Shown: piece after piece, positions 35,633-45,448 of the stretch | Layout of the letters: each line of letters starts with the position of its first letter | Numbering within the stretch: the stretch's first letter is position 1 | DNA from: an uncultured Marinifilum sp. | GTDB taxonomy: Bacteria; Bacteroidota; Bacteroidia; Bacteroidales; Marinifilaceae | Reading direction: 5' to 3' | Assembly: GCF_963677195.1 (NCBI RefSeq) | Contig: NZ_OY781918.1 | Span: forward strand, 4,142,923 to 4,206,922 | DNA: 64,000 bases | Position numbers and translations under genes: made by a program | The notes under the pieces: generated by a model | Seen by the model: only the letters and a program-made list of their open reading frames with translations | What the model was told of the DNA's origin: nothing | Databases searched by the model: none

Positions 35633-38600
35633 TTACTCAATTTCGGATTCTTTTTTCAACATTTCCTGCAACATTATTTTCTCTTCGTCTAAACCAAGCG
35701 AATCGCTTTCTGTTGTTTTACTCTCAAATAATTTTTTGTTTTCTAAACTATCTGCACCTTCAAACTGAATTTGAACTTCCTTATCGCGAATATCTTCTTC
35801 CTTTTGCTTTTCCAGTGCAAGTAAAACTTCTAATTTTTTGCTTGCCCTATCAAGAATTCCATCATCTTTCACGCCATAATTATCTACAATACTTTGCAGA
35901 GTATATTTAGCCTGAAACTCATCATTCTTTTCCATAAAAACATCCGATAAAAGAATAAAACTCTCTGCCAACCAATAGTGATGTGGCGAATTCATCTCAA
36001 TAAAGCTATTTATTTCCTTTTCGGATAAATCGAATTTCGACAGAGCAAAATAAACTTCTGCAATTCGAAATTTGGCCTCTGCTCCTTCGGCGCTTTTTGT
36101 TTCAATGGCCAAACTTTTGAGATCAGGAAGAGCTTTCTGCAAACTATGTAATGCCAAGTACGACTTGGCTCTTTTATATCTTGCTTCACGAATCATTTCT
36201 TCCTGAATTTTAGGCATTTCCAAAACCTCTTTAGCTGCAGATAATACGGTTTCGTATTCATGTAATTCGTACACCGATCGTAAATAGCCAACCTTAGCTG
36301 CATCTAAATTTTCCGGAATTTCTGCCCTCTTAGCTAATTGAGCATATTGCAGTTTGGCTTTTTCGAGATTTTTCGCTCTGTAATTCAATTGCGAAGCAGC
36401 TAGCAATGCTTTTTCGGTAAACAAATTATCATCCTGATTCAAGACTTCTTCAAACCCTGCTAATGCATCTTCAAAATTCCCTTGATTTAAAGCTGCATCG
36501 GCTCTGTAATATTGTGCATTTAAACGAAACATTCCATTGGGAAAATTCGTCAAATAATTATCGAAAGCCTTAACTCCTCGGCCAGTTTCTCCCGACATAT
36601 ATAAACGCTCTGCCGAAATGTAGCTTAAGGAATCCTTCTCACTACTTCTAATACCTCCACCATCGGCAAACGACTCGGCAAATTCAAAGTAATCATCGAG
36701 TTTATTTAAATCAACATATACATTTTTAAGTCCTACAAAAGCACTTTTCTTTTCCTCGCTTTGCGGATAATTTTTCACAACAGCTTTGTAATTTAGAATA
36801 GCTTGCTTGTAATTTTTCCTGTTGTAGTTTAACTGTCCCAATTGTAAAATAGATTTGGCAGCATAAGAGCTTTGAGGATAATTTTCAGCCAAATCTTTAT
36901 ACAAATTAATGGCTGTATTCTGATCGCCCAACTTCACCCTTGCTCTTGCCAATTCGTATAAAGCATCATCGGAATAATCCGATTGAGGATAAGTATTTTT
37001 TAACTTGAGCAACAATTCTGCTTTCTTATCGGATTGATTTATCAAACCCAAACAAAATGCTTGCTGATACAGAGCATAATCGGCATCCCAATCATTAGCA
37101 TCTGCTGTTTTTGCGTAAAATTCAGCAGCTTGTTCATAATCTCTGTTCAAAAAGAACGAATCTCCAATTCTGTTATAAGCATCAAATACAAAAGAATTCT
37201 TTTCATCTGCCTGATTAACAAATTTACGAAACCAATTGGACGCTTCGGAATAATTATCGCGATCGAATTCGGCATAAGCAATATTATAATATGCTTTCCC
37301 AAAATAATCGGAAGCTCCTGCTCCCGGTAGTGTTAAAAAAGTTTTGAATTGAGTTATTGCCTTTTCTAAATTTCCTAAACGATAGTTCGCTTCGGCAGTC
37401 CAATACAATCTGTTAGCCGATATTTTTGAGTTATATATTCTATATTTCCACGATAAATTAAAAGACTCAATTGCTTCTTCATACTTTAACTGTTTCATTA
37501 ATTCCAAGCCTCGCAAATAAGAAACCCTTTGATAAGCTCTTTCGATTTCAGGCGTTTTATTCTTTATCTTATTCATAGAAGTTAAAGCATCACCATAATT
37601 TTTTGTGCTCATATACACTTTCACTAGGTAATCATAAGCCTCATCGTTTCTGTCCGAATCGGGATATTTCTGCAGATACTCATCGAAAGCCCTTATTGTT
37701 TCATTAAAAGGCGAATAAGACAATTCGTAAGTTAATTTTGCAAAATTAAACAAAGCATCTTGCTGCATATTTTTATCAAAACCCATACGAGCTGTACTCG
37801 AAAAAGCCGCTTTGGCACCTATTTTATTTCCTATTTTAAGGTAACAATCGGCCAAACAATAGGTAGCTACCTGCAGCATTTCATCATCTTTACCACCAAC
37901 TTTTTCGAATTGTGTTATTGCTTTTTCATATTGTTTTTGCTTGTACAAACAATATCCGAAAGCAAATCGATCTTCTCGAATTAAGCTTTTACTACCTTTC
38001 TCGAGAAATGGTATTGCCTTATCGTATTCTTTCAACTGATAATGCGATAATCCAATCATTTTAGCAATTTCTGCGCTACGCTTAACAGTTGCATCTTCCA
38101 GATACTTTGGAGCATAATTCAACACATCTTTATATTGTTCCTGTAAATAATAAATTTGACATATATAATAAGGAACAATAGGAGAAAATGTTTTGTTATC
38201 AGCTAATTTCTCAAAGCTTTTTAATGCTGTCTGATAATTTCCATTTAAGTAAGCAATATGTGCATAATAATAATTAGCTGGTGCATTATACTCACCTGCA
38301 ACATCAATAATTTCATAAAAATTCTTGTGTGCCAAGTCATATTCTTTCTTCATAAAATAAGAATAAGCCAACTTAAAACGGTACTCTGTTAATTCATCGG
38401 GAGACAATAAATAAGAATCAACCTGCTTAAACCAAACCAATGCAGCCTGATATTTTTTATTTCGATACTGCTGTCTTCCAAGCTGAAAATAAGCCAATTG
38501 AATTTTATTACTCTCAGGATAATTTCGAATAAATTCTTTCATTTCGCTTTCGGCCTCAGGACGAAAAAGTTCAATAGAACACCAGGCAATGTAGAATTCT

Positions 38601-38818
38601 GCTTGTGATTTTCTATCCGAAAACGAATTTTTTCTGTCTTTAAACTCAATAAATTCGTAACGTGCAGCACCATAGTTATGGTTCTGGAACTTTTCCATTG
38701 CCGACTGCCATATTTGCGAATCGGAATAATGATCCAATGATTTTTGAGCCTGTGAAGGAAACCCGGCACAGAATAAAAGTACGGATATAAAAATCCACAA
38801 TAAATATCTGCTTCTCAT
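35633..38818 (-). CDS. Large exported tetratricopeptide-repeat protein
   Basis: This 1061-residue protein has a signal peptide ending near FPSQAQ (residue 25). Nearly the whole chain is helical TPR-type repeats, for example YFQLGRQQYRNKKYQAALVW, AYFMKKEYDLAHKNF and AKSILQLGQLNYNRKNYKQA. The repeats recall YbgF/BamD-like outer-membrane assembly factors. The last 60 residues are acidic and repeat-free. It heads the operon with the outer-membrane barrel gene. An inverted repeat (38854-38890) lies in the leader. The likely role is a periplasmic scaffold for the barrel partner (inference). Confidence 0.85.
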   Translation of the reverse strand: MRSRYLLWIFISVLLFCAGFPSQAQKSLDHYSDSQIWQSAMEKFQNHNYGAARYEFIEFKDRKNSFSDRKSQAEFYIAWCSIELFRPEAESEMKEFIRNYPESNKIQLAYFQLGRQQYRNKKYQAALVWFKQVDSYLLSPDELTEYRFKLAYSYFMKKEYDLAHKNFYEIIDVAGEYNAPANYYYAHIAYLNGNYQTALKSFEKLADNKTFSPIVPYYICQIYYLQEQYKDVLNYAPKYLEDATVKRSAEIAKMIGLSHYQLKEYDKAIPFLEKGSKSLIREDRFAFGYCLYKQKQYEKAITQFEKVGGKDDEMLQVATYCLADCYLKIGNKIGAKAAFSSTARMGFDKNMQQDALFNFAKLTYELSYSPFNETIRAFDEYLQKYPDSDRNDEAYDYLVKVYMSTKNYGDALTSMNKIKNKTPEIERAYQRVSYLRGLELMKQLKYEEAIESFNLSWKYRIYNSKISANRLYWTAEANYRLGNLEKAITQFKTFLTLPGAGASDYFGKAYYNIAYAEFDRDNYSEASNWFRKFVNQADEKNSFVFDAYNRIGDSFFLNRDYEQAAEFYAKTADANDWDADYALYQQAFCLGLINQSDKKAELLLKLKNTYPQSDYSDDALYELARARVKLGDQNTAINLYKDLAENYPQSSYAAKSILQLGQLNYNRKNYKQAILNYKAVVKNYPQSEEKKSAFVGLKNVYVDLNKLDDYFEFAESFADGGGIRSSEKDSLSYISAERLYMSGETGRGVKAFDNYLTNFPNGMFRLNAQYYRADAALNQGNFEDALAGFEEVLNQDDNLFTEKALLAASQLNYRAKNLEKAKLQYAQLAKRAEIPENLDAAKVGYLRSVYELHEYETVLSAAKEVLEMPKIQEEMIREARYKRAKSYLALHSLQKALPDLKSLAIETKSAEGAEAKFRIAEVYFALSKFDLSEKEINSFIEMNSPHHYWLAESFILLSDVFMEKNDEFQAKYTLQSIVDNYGVKDDGILDRASKKLEVLLALEKQKEEDIRDKEVQIQFEGADSLENKKLFESKTTESDSLGLDEEKIMLQEMLKKESEIE

Positions 38819-38853
38819 ACTGTTGTGTGTAGGTAAAATTAAGTGAATTAACT

Positions 38854-38890
38854 ATCTCGAATGCCTTTGTATTAATCAATGATTCGAGAT
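38854..38890. repeat. Inverted repeat upstream of the TPR gene
   Basis: ATCTCGAAT (38854-38862) and ATTCGAGAT (38882-38890) are perfect inverted copies 19 bases apart, 36-72 bases before the TPR start codon. They could be an operator or leader hairpin. Confidence 0.5.
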
Positions 38891-39023
38891 TTTAAAACCA
38901 GCCTTAAAGGTAAAAATAATATATCATCTTCACCGTAAATTCAAACGAAGGATAAAAATAAAAATTGCACTCATTGTAAATAATAATTATGGAAATAGAA
39001 AGTGTTGGGCGAAATTATTTTTT

Positions 39024-39031
39024 TAGATTTG
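39024..39031 (+). promoter_or_regulatory. -7 promoter box of ftsE
   Basis: TAGATTTG matches TAnnTTTG, 41 bases before the ATG at 39072. A GTTG at 39004-39007 is a poor -33 candidate. Confidence 0.5.
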
Positions 39032-39071
39032 TATTTCGACACACTTGTTTCACCACATTAAACTAAAGTAC

Positions 39072-39791
39072 ATGTCAGAATCTGCCATTATAGAATTAAA
39101 GAATGCTACAATCCGTCAAGCGGATAACATTATACTTACCGAAGTTAACCTAAAAGTTGAAAAAAATGATTTTGTGTACTTAATTGGAAAAGTTGGAAGT
39201 GGAAAATCAAGTATTTTAAAAACTCTTTATGCAGATTTACCTTTAAAAGATGGCGGAGGATCGGTGGCTGGCTTTTATCTTCCTATTATTAAGCGTAAGC
39301 AAATTCCTTTTTTAAGACGAAAAATTGGAATTATTTTTCAGGATTTTCAATTATTAACCGATCGCAACGTAAAAAATAATTTAGAATTTGTATTGCGTGC
39401 TACAGGATGGAAAAACAAAACTGAAATTGAAAATCGCATTATCGAAGTTCTTGAGAAAGTTCAGATGGATAAAAAAGGGTATAAAATGCCACACGAACTT
39501 TCGGGCGGCGAACAGCAAAGAATTGTAATTGCCCGTGCCTTATTAAATTCTCCTGATATAATTTTAGCCGATGAGCCTACAGGAAATCTAGATCCGGAAA
39601 CGTCTGATGAACTGGCTCAACTTTTAATGGATATCAGTAAAAATGGAAGAACTGTTATTATGGCAACCCATCAACACGATTTATTAAAAAAATTCCCTGC
39701 CCGCGTAGTAGAATGTATAAATGGAAAGCTAGTTGATTTATCAGATACTAATAAAGTTAACGAGTCAGAAGAAACAAAACCTCAGGAATAA
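39072..39791 (+). CDS. ftsE: Cell division ABC ATPase FtsE
   Basis: FtsE is the ATPase of the FtsEX complex, which activates peptidoglycan hydrolases at the septum. The 239-residue protein has Walker A GKVGSGKSS, Q-loop FQDFQLL, signature LSGGEQQR, Walker B ILADEPTGNLD and the switch His in MATHQHDLL. The extended C-terminal tail (DTNKVNESEETKPQE) is acidic and unlike the short E. coli end. No ftsX follows; instead a rhomboid gene starts in the same frame directly after the TAA stop. ATG 39072 gives a normal MSESAIIELKNA start. Confidence 0.9.
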   Translation: MSESAIIELKNATIRQADNIILTEVNLKVEKNDFVYLIGKVGSGKSSILKTLYADLPLKDGGGSVAGFYLPIIKRKQIPFLRRKIGIIFQDFQLLTDRNVKNNLEFVLRATGWKNKTEIENRIIEVLEKVQMDKKGYKMPHELSGGEQQRIVIARALLNSPDIILADEPTGNLDPETSDELAQLLMDISKNGRTVIMATHQHDLLKKFPARVVECINGKLVDLSDTNKVNESEETKPQE

Positions 39792-40472
39792 TTGAAATCT
39801 AATTTACCATATAATAAAGACCTTGAAAAATTAAAACTTAAACACAGTTTAATTTTTCCAATTGCTTTTTTGATACTAATATGGTTTGTTAAAATTTTTG
39901 AGTGGGGATTAAATTTGGATCTTTATTATTACGGAATTTTTCCTCTTCACACCAAAGGCTTAGCGGGAATATTTTTTAGTCCCCTTATACACAAAGATTT
40001 TGCTCATTTAATGGCCAATTCCATTCCCTTTTTAGTTTTAAGCTGGGGAATCTTTTATTTTTACAGGCCTTTATCCTATCGTATTTTTCTGCTTTGTTAT
40101 TTCTCTACCAATATTTTAGTTTGGATTGGTGCACGCGAAGCTTATCATATTGGTGCCAGTGGCTTGGTTTACTCTTTTGCATCTTTTTTGTTTTTTAGTG
40201 GAATTATCCGAAATTATTACCGCCTAATTGCCATTTCGTTTATTGTTGCATTTCTTTATGGTGGTCTATTTTGGGGTGTGTTTCCAATTTTAAAGGATGT
40301 TTCCTGGGAGGGACATTTGTTTGGTGCAATTTCGGGTCTTACCTATGCTGTGGCATATCGAAACCAAGGACCACAAAAGCCACAAGTAAATATTCCCGAA
40401 GATGATGAAAGCATTCCTGAGGAAATATGGAATTCAGATAATCTGGAAAACAAAGAAGAACTTCGCAAGTAA
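39792..40472 (+). CDS. Rhomboid family intramembrane serine protease
   Basis: The 226-residue membrane protein has about six helices. It carries the rhomboid signature: the HLMAN segment with H72 and N76, GASG with catalytic Ser123 (YHIGASGLVYS), and His175 in SWEGHLFGAISG as the dyad partner. It would cleave membrane proteins within the bilayer. The only usable start is a TTG directly after the ftsE TAA (GAA-TAA-TTG), preceded by AGGA at 39784-39787; the first in-frame ATG is at residue 75 and would remove the first two helices. Translation is therefore probably coupled to ftsE. A terminator follows. Confidence 0.85.
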   Translation: MKSNLPYNKDLEKLKLKHSLIFPIAFLILIWFVKIFEWGLNLDLYYYGIFPLHTKGLAGIFFSPLIHKDFAHLMANSIPFLVLSWGIFYFYRPLSYRIFLLCYFSTNILVWIGAREAYHIGASGLVYSFASFLFFSGIIRNYYRLIAISFIVAFLYGGLFWGVFPILKDVSWEGHLFGAISGLTYAVAYRNQGPQKPQVNIPEDDESIPEEIWNSDNLENKEELRK

Positions 40473-40488
40473 TTACGAATTAGCAACT

Positions 40489-40524
40489 AAAAAAAGGAAA
40501 ATCAATAAATGAAATTCCTTTTTT
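40489..40524. terminator. Bidirectional terminator
   Basis: An A-rich arm ending in GGAA pairs with TTCC followed by a T run, so each strand shows a weak stem plus T tail. It separates the convergent rhomboid and M48 genes. Confidence 0.6.
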
Positions 40525-40535
40525 AATTAAATAGC

Positions 40536-41342
40536 TTATTTCTTTTTATAATATTTCATGGCTTCGGGTAAGTAAGCTTTAAGATCTTTTACTCGAGTAT
40601 CATCGGCTGGGTGAGTCGAAAGAAATTCTGGTGGCTTTTGTCCGCCACTAGCTCCCATTCTTTTCCAGAATTCTACTGCTTCGGCAGGATCATAGCCTGC
40701 CATAGCCATAAAAATTAAGCCCATTTTATCTGCTTCTGTTTCATGAGAACGAGAAAAAGGTAACATTACCCCAACATTAGAAGCTGCACCAAATGCAGTC
40801 ATCCAAATTTGCTGTGTTTCTGCTGGTTTCTCATTCAAATAAATAGACAAACCCTGACCAATTGCCTGAATTCCCATTTGTTGGCTCATTCTTTCGTTAC
40901 CATGGCGAGCAATGGCATGAGCAATTTCGTGTCCCATTACAACGGCCAAACCTGTTTCTGTTTGTGTATATGGCAAAATTCCAGTATAAAATACCACCTT
41001 ACCACCAGGCATACACCAGGCATTGGGCGTATCATCTTCTACCAAATTAAATTCCCACTGAAAATTAGCAATTCTATCGCTCATTCCATGTTCTATCATA
41101 AAATCCTCAACAGCTTTTGCAATACGCTTACCACAAGATTTTACCATTGCTGTTTTCTGCTTATCGCCAGACAATTTACTATCTTTAAGAAATGTGTCAT
41201 ATTGAGTTAAACTAGTAGCAATCATCTCACTTTCAGGAAACATATTTATTTGCTTTCTTCCTGTAATTGGCACCGTAGCGCAAGCTGCTAAAAAAAAGCA
41301 AAAGCCTAACAATAGGGTATTACGCATGTTTTTTTTCATCAT
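40536..41342 (-). CDS. M48 family metallopeptidase lipoprotein
   Basis: This 268-residue envelope zinc peptidase has a lipoprotein signal with Cys21 in FFLAACATVP. The active site is H138-E139-x2-H142 in GHEIAHAIARH, with the downstream SHETEADKMG segment giving the third ligand. STHPADDTRVKDL near the end is typical of BepA/LoiP/Oma1-like members that degrade misassembled outer-membrane proteins. The periplasmic location is set by the lipobox. Starts at 41342 or four codons later (MRNTLL) are both possible. Confidence 0.9.
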   Translation of the reverse strand: MMKKNMRNTLLLGFCFFLAACATVPITGRKQINMFPESEMIATSLTQYDTFLKDSKLSGDKQKTAMVKSCGKRIAKAVEDFMIEHGMSDRIANFQWEFNLVEDDTPNAWCMPGGKVVFYTGILPYTQTETGLAVVMGHEIAHAIARHGNERMSQQMGIQAIGQGLSIYLNEKPAETQQIWMTAFGAASNVGVMLPFSRSHETEADKMGLIFMAMAGYDPAEAVEFWKRMGASGGQKPPEFLSTHPADDTRVKDLKAYLPEAMKYYKKK

Positions 41343-41424
41343 TTTCTGATTTTGGTTATAGTATTAACTTTCATTTTCTACTTAACAAGATAACGCTATC
41401 ACACATTATTTTTATCAAACTAAA

Positions 41425-43533
41425 TCACTCTCTATTAATCTGACGAAGTAAATCTTCAACATTAGTAAATGGCAATTTACAAGTTTTATTTTCGCACAAA
41501 TAAAAAACTGTTTTATCAGTAACATATCTATTCCGCAACAAAGGCAAGTTGCTCTCCTGTTGGCTTCCGGCAATTATCACATTAGGTAAAAATAATGATT
41601 CTATTTTACGTTTGTTGGTGATGGCATTTTTTCCACAAATAACAATTTCGCAAGATTTATTCGCCAACCAGAAAAATAACTGTCCCCAATTGGAATGATA
41701 AGCTGGCATTTTAATCAAACGATCTAACACATTATTAAGCATTTGTTTAGATCTTACTATATACTTTTCTTTTCCGAGATAAACACCAAGCAAATAAAGA
41801 CACTTTGCCATTGACGAATTAGAGGAAGGAATTACATTATCGCTTAATTCCATTTTTCGAGCAATTAAATCAGGATTTTCATCTGATGTATAGTAGAACA
41901 TTCCAGAATTTTCATCAGAAAAATGAAGAAGAACATACTCACATAAATTATTGGCTTTTATCAGCCAATCCTCATTAAAACTTGCCTGATATAAAGCTAT
42001 AAATGCCTCTATAGTGAAACTATAATCATCCAAAAATCCATTTATTTTAGAAAAACCATCTTTATAATTACGATTCAGGCCACCATCTTCCTTTAATAGA
42101 TAATTTTGAATAAACTCGGCCGCTTTAGTGGCTCGTTTCAAATACTTTTCTTCTCCTACAGCTTTGTAGGCATCAATATATCCTTTTATCATTAAAGAAT
42201 TCCAGCTGGTAAGCGATTTATCATCTAAACCCGGCTTAACTCTTTGTGCTCTATGTTTAAGTAAAATCATGTTAGCCTGAGAAATTTTTTGTTCAAACTG
42301 CTCCAGCGTCAATCCATTTTTTAAGGCTAGTTTTCTTTTATCAGCCTTTACCATAAGAATGTTTCCTTCCTCCCAATTTGGAAGTTCAGTAATCCCATAA
42401 TATTCACAATACAAGTCGGAATCAATTCCCAAAACCTTTTCTACTTCGCTCTTTTCCCAAACATAGAATTTTCCTTCAACACCCTCACTATCTGCATCTA
42501 AAGATGAATAAAATCCACCTTCCTGCAAGCTCAATTCTCTATTTACAAATGCAAGGCTTTCTTCAAGCACTCTTTTGTATTCGGGATTTTTTATTAACTG
42601 ATATGCTTCGGCATACAAACTTATTAACTGCGCATTATCATACAACATTTTTTCGAAATGAGGCACTTTCCAAATCTCATCGACCGAATAACGGGCAAAA
42701 CCACCACCCATTTGATCATAAATTCCGCCAGCAGCCATCTTATCGAGAGTAAGCAAAACATGCTTTAATGCCATTTGATCTTTTGTATGGTAATAATATC
42801 TTAACAAATATTGTAAAGAATTCGGCAAAGGAAATTTTGGAGCTCTATTGTTTCCACCTTCTTTATTGTCGAATTCATTTTTCCAATTTTCGTATCCACT
42901 ACTTAAATTATCGATATGTATTTTTTTTGATTCTACTTTTAGCTTTATTAATTCATTAGAACGAACTCCCTCGGCAATTTTACTTGCAACATCTTTAACT
43001 TTCTCAGGCTCATTAAGCCAAGCATTTTGTAAACCCTGCAATACTCTTAACCAGTCGACCGGACGAAAATAAGTACCCCCAAAAAATGGTTTTCCATTTG
43101 GCATTGCAAAACAATTTAATGGCCAGCCTCCACTGCCAGTCATCATTTGTACTGCATCCATATATATTTGATCTATATCCGGACGCTCCTCTCTATCAAC
43201 TTTTATACAAACAAAAAACTCATTCATCATTTTTGCCACACTCTCATCCTCGAAACTCTCTCGCTCCATTACATGACACCAATGACAGGCCGCATAACCA
43301 ATACTTACTAATATTATCTTATTTTCGGCTTTTGCCTTTTCTAAAGCCTCAGCACCCCATGGATACCAATCTACTGGATTATGAGCATGCTGCAGCAAGT
43401 AAGGACTATTCTCATTAATAAGTTTATTGGTATGTATTGTATTCATTATTTTCTCTATGTTTTGTGAATAGGCAGATATTTCTATCAATACAGAAAATAC
43501 TACAAACAATATTATTGTATTGAATCTATTCAT
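41425..43533 (-). CDS. DUF255 thioredoxin-domain protein (YyaL/SPATA20 family)
   Basis: The 702-residue protein starts with a thioredoxin-like DUF255 domain (NSPYLLQHAHNPVDWYPWG, then GYAACHWCHVMERESF with a CHWC pair) and continues as an alpha/alpha toroid resembling N-acylglucosamine 2-epimerases and glycosidases (about residues 190-700). A leading hydrophobic segment (residues 5-24) would export it; a shorter cytoplasmic form from the in-frame Met at about residue 30 (MNTIHTNKL) is the usual length for this family. The function is unknown; mammalian SPATA20 is a testis protein. No clear terminator follows. Confidence 0.85.
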   Translation of the reverse strand: MNRFNTIILFVVFSVLIEISAYSQNIEKIMNTIHTNKLINENSPYLLQHAHNPVDWYPWGAEALEKAKAENKIILVSIGYAACHWCHVMERESFEDESVAKMMNEFFVCIKVDREERPDIDQIYMDAVQMMTGSGGWPLNCFAMPNGKPFFGGTYFRPVDWLRVLQGLQNAWLNEPEKVKDVASKIAEGVRSNELIKLKVESKKIHIDNLSSGYENWKNEFDNKEGGNNRAPKFPLPNSLQYLLRYYYHTKDQMALKHVLLTLDKMAAGGIYDQMGGGFARYSVDEIWKVPHFEKMLYDNAQLISLYAEAYQLIKNPEYKRVLEESLAFVNRELSLQEGGFYSSLDADSEGVEGKFYVWEKSEVEKVLGIDSDLYCEYYGITELPNWEEGNILMVKADKRKLALKNGLTLEQFEQKISQANMILLKHRAQRVKPGLDDKSLTSWNSLMIKGYIDAYKAVGEEKYLKRATKAAEFIQNYLLKEDGGLNRNYKDGFSKINGFLDDYSFTIEAFIALYQASFNEDWLIKANNLCEYVLLHFSDENSGMFYYTSDENPDLIARKMELSDNVIPSSNSSMAKCLYLLGVYLGKEKYIVRSKQMLNNVLDRLIKMPAYHSNWGQLFFWLANKSCEIVICGKNAITNKRKIESLFLPNVIIAGSQQESNLPLLRNRYVTDKTVFYLCENKTCKLPFTNVEDLLRQINRE

Positions 43534-43698
43534 TCTTTCCTAATTAAATCTTACTATTAAAGATATAAATTATTTTTAATGATTTTAAATAAGAATCTTA
43601 TCTTACATAGAAAACTCCACAGAAAATAGTTTGTTTTTAAGATAGGTACATCTTTAATACCTATAAAAAATATACATTACATGGTATTTCTAGAAACA

Positions 43699-43733
43699 AC
43701 AAAAGACTATTTTATTGAAAAATAGTCTTTTGT
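43699..43733 (-). terminator. Terminator of the sulfatase gene
   Basis: Minus-strand ACAAAAGACTATTTT / AAAATAGTCTTTTGT forms a perfect 15-base stem with a 5-base loop and is followed by a T-rich stretch. It is 21 bases past the stop. Confidence 0.75.
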
Positions 43734-43753
43734 AATTCCTTATAAAATATTTA

Positions 43754-45232
43754 TTACAAATTAACTCCTGAACCTTGCATTGAGCTATCGTGATTCCACA
43801 TTATATGCCATGGATCTTTTGTTTTTTGCTGATAAACCTTAAGTTTTTCCTTTAATTCTTCTAGTATTTTATTATACTTTTTATCTGTTGCCAAATTTTT
43901 ACTTTCCCACGGATCGGAAGACAAATCGTACAATTCAAATTCTGCCCGAAATAAATAATCTTCAACTTTTCTGTTTCCATAATACTCTTCGTGATTTCTG
44001 TAAACTCCCTGCCAGGTTGAAGAAGCCCATAAATCGGAAGCAAAAGGATATTCAAGGCGATAAGCCGTATTCCAGATTAATTTATATTTACCAGAACGAC
44101 ATACACGCATTGGATAGTACATGGTAATTTCATGGAAGGTATGCGATGCATAAATCTCATTCCAACCTTCTGCTTTTGGATTTGCAATTACATCCTTAAA
44201 CGAATGTCCGTGAAAACTTTCAGGCTTGTAATCTACATTTGCAATATCCAGAATTGTTGGTGCTAAGTCTACCCATGAAATCATGGCATTATTTTCTATT
44301 CCTTTAGTCGGTAATTTTGGATTTTTAATTATGCAAGGTAATTGAATTCCTGGTTCGTATACTGTGGTTTTAGCTCCCGGAAATGCCATTCCATTATCCG
44401 AAATATAAATTACAATAGTATTATCAATTTTCCCACTAACTTCTAACATCTTCATTAATTTACCAAAGCCCTGATCTATTCTGGATATACTTTGATAATA
44501 TTCAGCAATTTCTTCTCTGGTTTGTTTTGTATCGGGTAAAAATTTTGGCACAATTACATCTTTAGGATCATAAATTTTAGTTTCAACTCCTGCATATCCC
44601 TCTTTCTTATTTCCAAAATTATTAGGCATATCCCATTTTTCAGGTTTAAATGGGGCTCCTCGATGTGGATCGTCGGTGCAAAAATACAAAAAGAAAGGCT
44701 TGTCAGAATTCAATACTCCTTCACATTGTTCGGCCATCTCAACTGTGTTTCGAGGATCAGCTTTCAGTACTTCCTGAAAATGATAAACCGATTCGGGAGC
44801 TACGTGATATTTACCTATCCTTGCAGTAGCATATCCTGCTGCTTCTAAAAGCACTGGTAAAGATTTTACATTTTTAAAAGTGCTAAAATGATGATAATCG
44901 TGAACATGCCCATAAGAACCTGTTGCATGACCATACAAGCCCGATAAAATAACCGAACGACTAGCTGCACAACTTGCGCTTGTACAATATGCATTATTAA
45001 ACAATACCCCTTCTGCAGCTAACTTGTCCAAATTTGGTGTTTGAATAACAGTATTTCCATAACAGCCCAATGCATCTTTTCCATGATCGTCGGACACAAA
45101 CAAAATAACATTGGGGTGTTGATTCTGAGAAGCTGAATGATCTATACTTGTTCTCTGTTTTTTACAGGAATACATACCTAATAGCAATACAAATGCTGCT
45201 AAAGCTATAAGTTTAATAAAAACTTGTTTCAT
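43754..45232 (-). CDS. Sulfatase lipoprotein, N-sulfoglucosamine sulfohydrolase-like
   Basis: This 492-residue exported sulfatase has a lipoprotein signal (MYSC, Cys23). The S1 family hallmarks are VILFVSDDHGKDALGCYGN with the metal-binding Asp pair and CAASR at C88-R92, a Cys-x-Ala-x-Arg formylglycine site. Further metal and sulfate contacts lie in GKYHVAPE and YISDNGMAFPGAKTT. The order resembles heparan N-sulfatase (SGSH)-like members. The formylglycine needs an anaerobic maturase encoded elsewhere. It follows an AraC regulator on the same strand, and no SusCD pair is present. ATG 45232 gives a proper signal peptide; an earlier start at 45265 does not. Confidence 0.85.
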   Translation of the reverse strand: MKQVFIKLIALAAFVLLLGMYSCKKQRTSIDHSASQNQHPNVILFVSDDHGKDALGCYGNTVIQTPNLDKLAAEGVLFNNAYCTSASCAASRSVILSGLYGHATGSYGHVHDYHHFSTFKNVKSLPVLLEAAGYATARIGKYHVAPESVYHFQEVLKADPRNTVEMAEQCEGVLNSDKPFFLYFCTDDPHRGAPFKPEKWDMPNNFGNKKEGYAGVETKIYDPKDVIVPKFLPDTKQTREEIAEYYQSISRIDQGFGKLMKMLEVSGKIDNTIVIYISDNGMAFPGAKTTVYEPGIQLPCIIKNPKLPTKGIENNAMISWVDLAPTILDIANVDYKPESFHGHSFKDVIANPKAEGWNEIYASHTFHEITMYYPMRVCRSGKYKLIWNTAYRLEYPFASDLWASSTWQGVYRNHEEYYGNRKVEDYLFRAEFELYDLSSDPWESKNLATDKKYNKILEELKEKLKVYQQKTKDPWHIMWNHDSSMQGSGVNL

Positions 45233-45448
45233 GAATTTATGATATTTATTTTTTACAAATGTCATTTTTTGCTTCTGAATTTAATTATCAATACCCATAA
45301 ATTAATTCTAAATTCAGAAAATAATATGCTAATAAAACTAATTATATAAAGATAGACATACAGTTTCTCCAATTTGTATTTACAAATTTATTCTGAGTGT
45401 CTATTAATACACAATGCAAATTATCTAGTAATTTCTTCTGATAAAAGC

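Noticed and set aside
37034..37330. 98-codon plus-strand ORF opposite the TPR gene
   Set aside because: Antisense shadow within a long continuous TPR coding region.
40809..41210. 133-codon plus-strand ORF opposite the M48 peptidase gene
   Set aside because: An antisense shadow of a complete gene with HExxH and lipobox; its translation resembles no protein.
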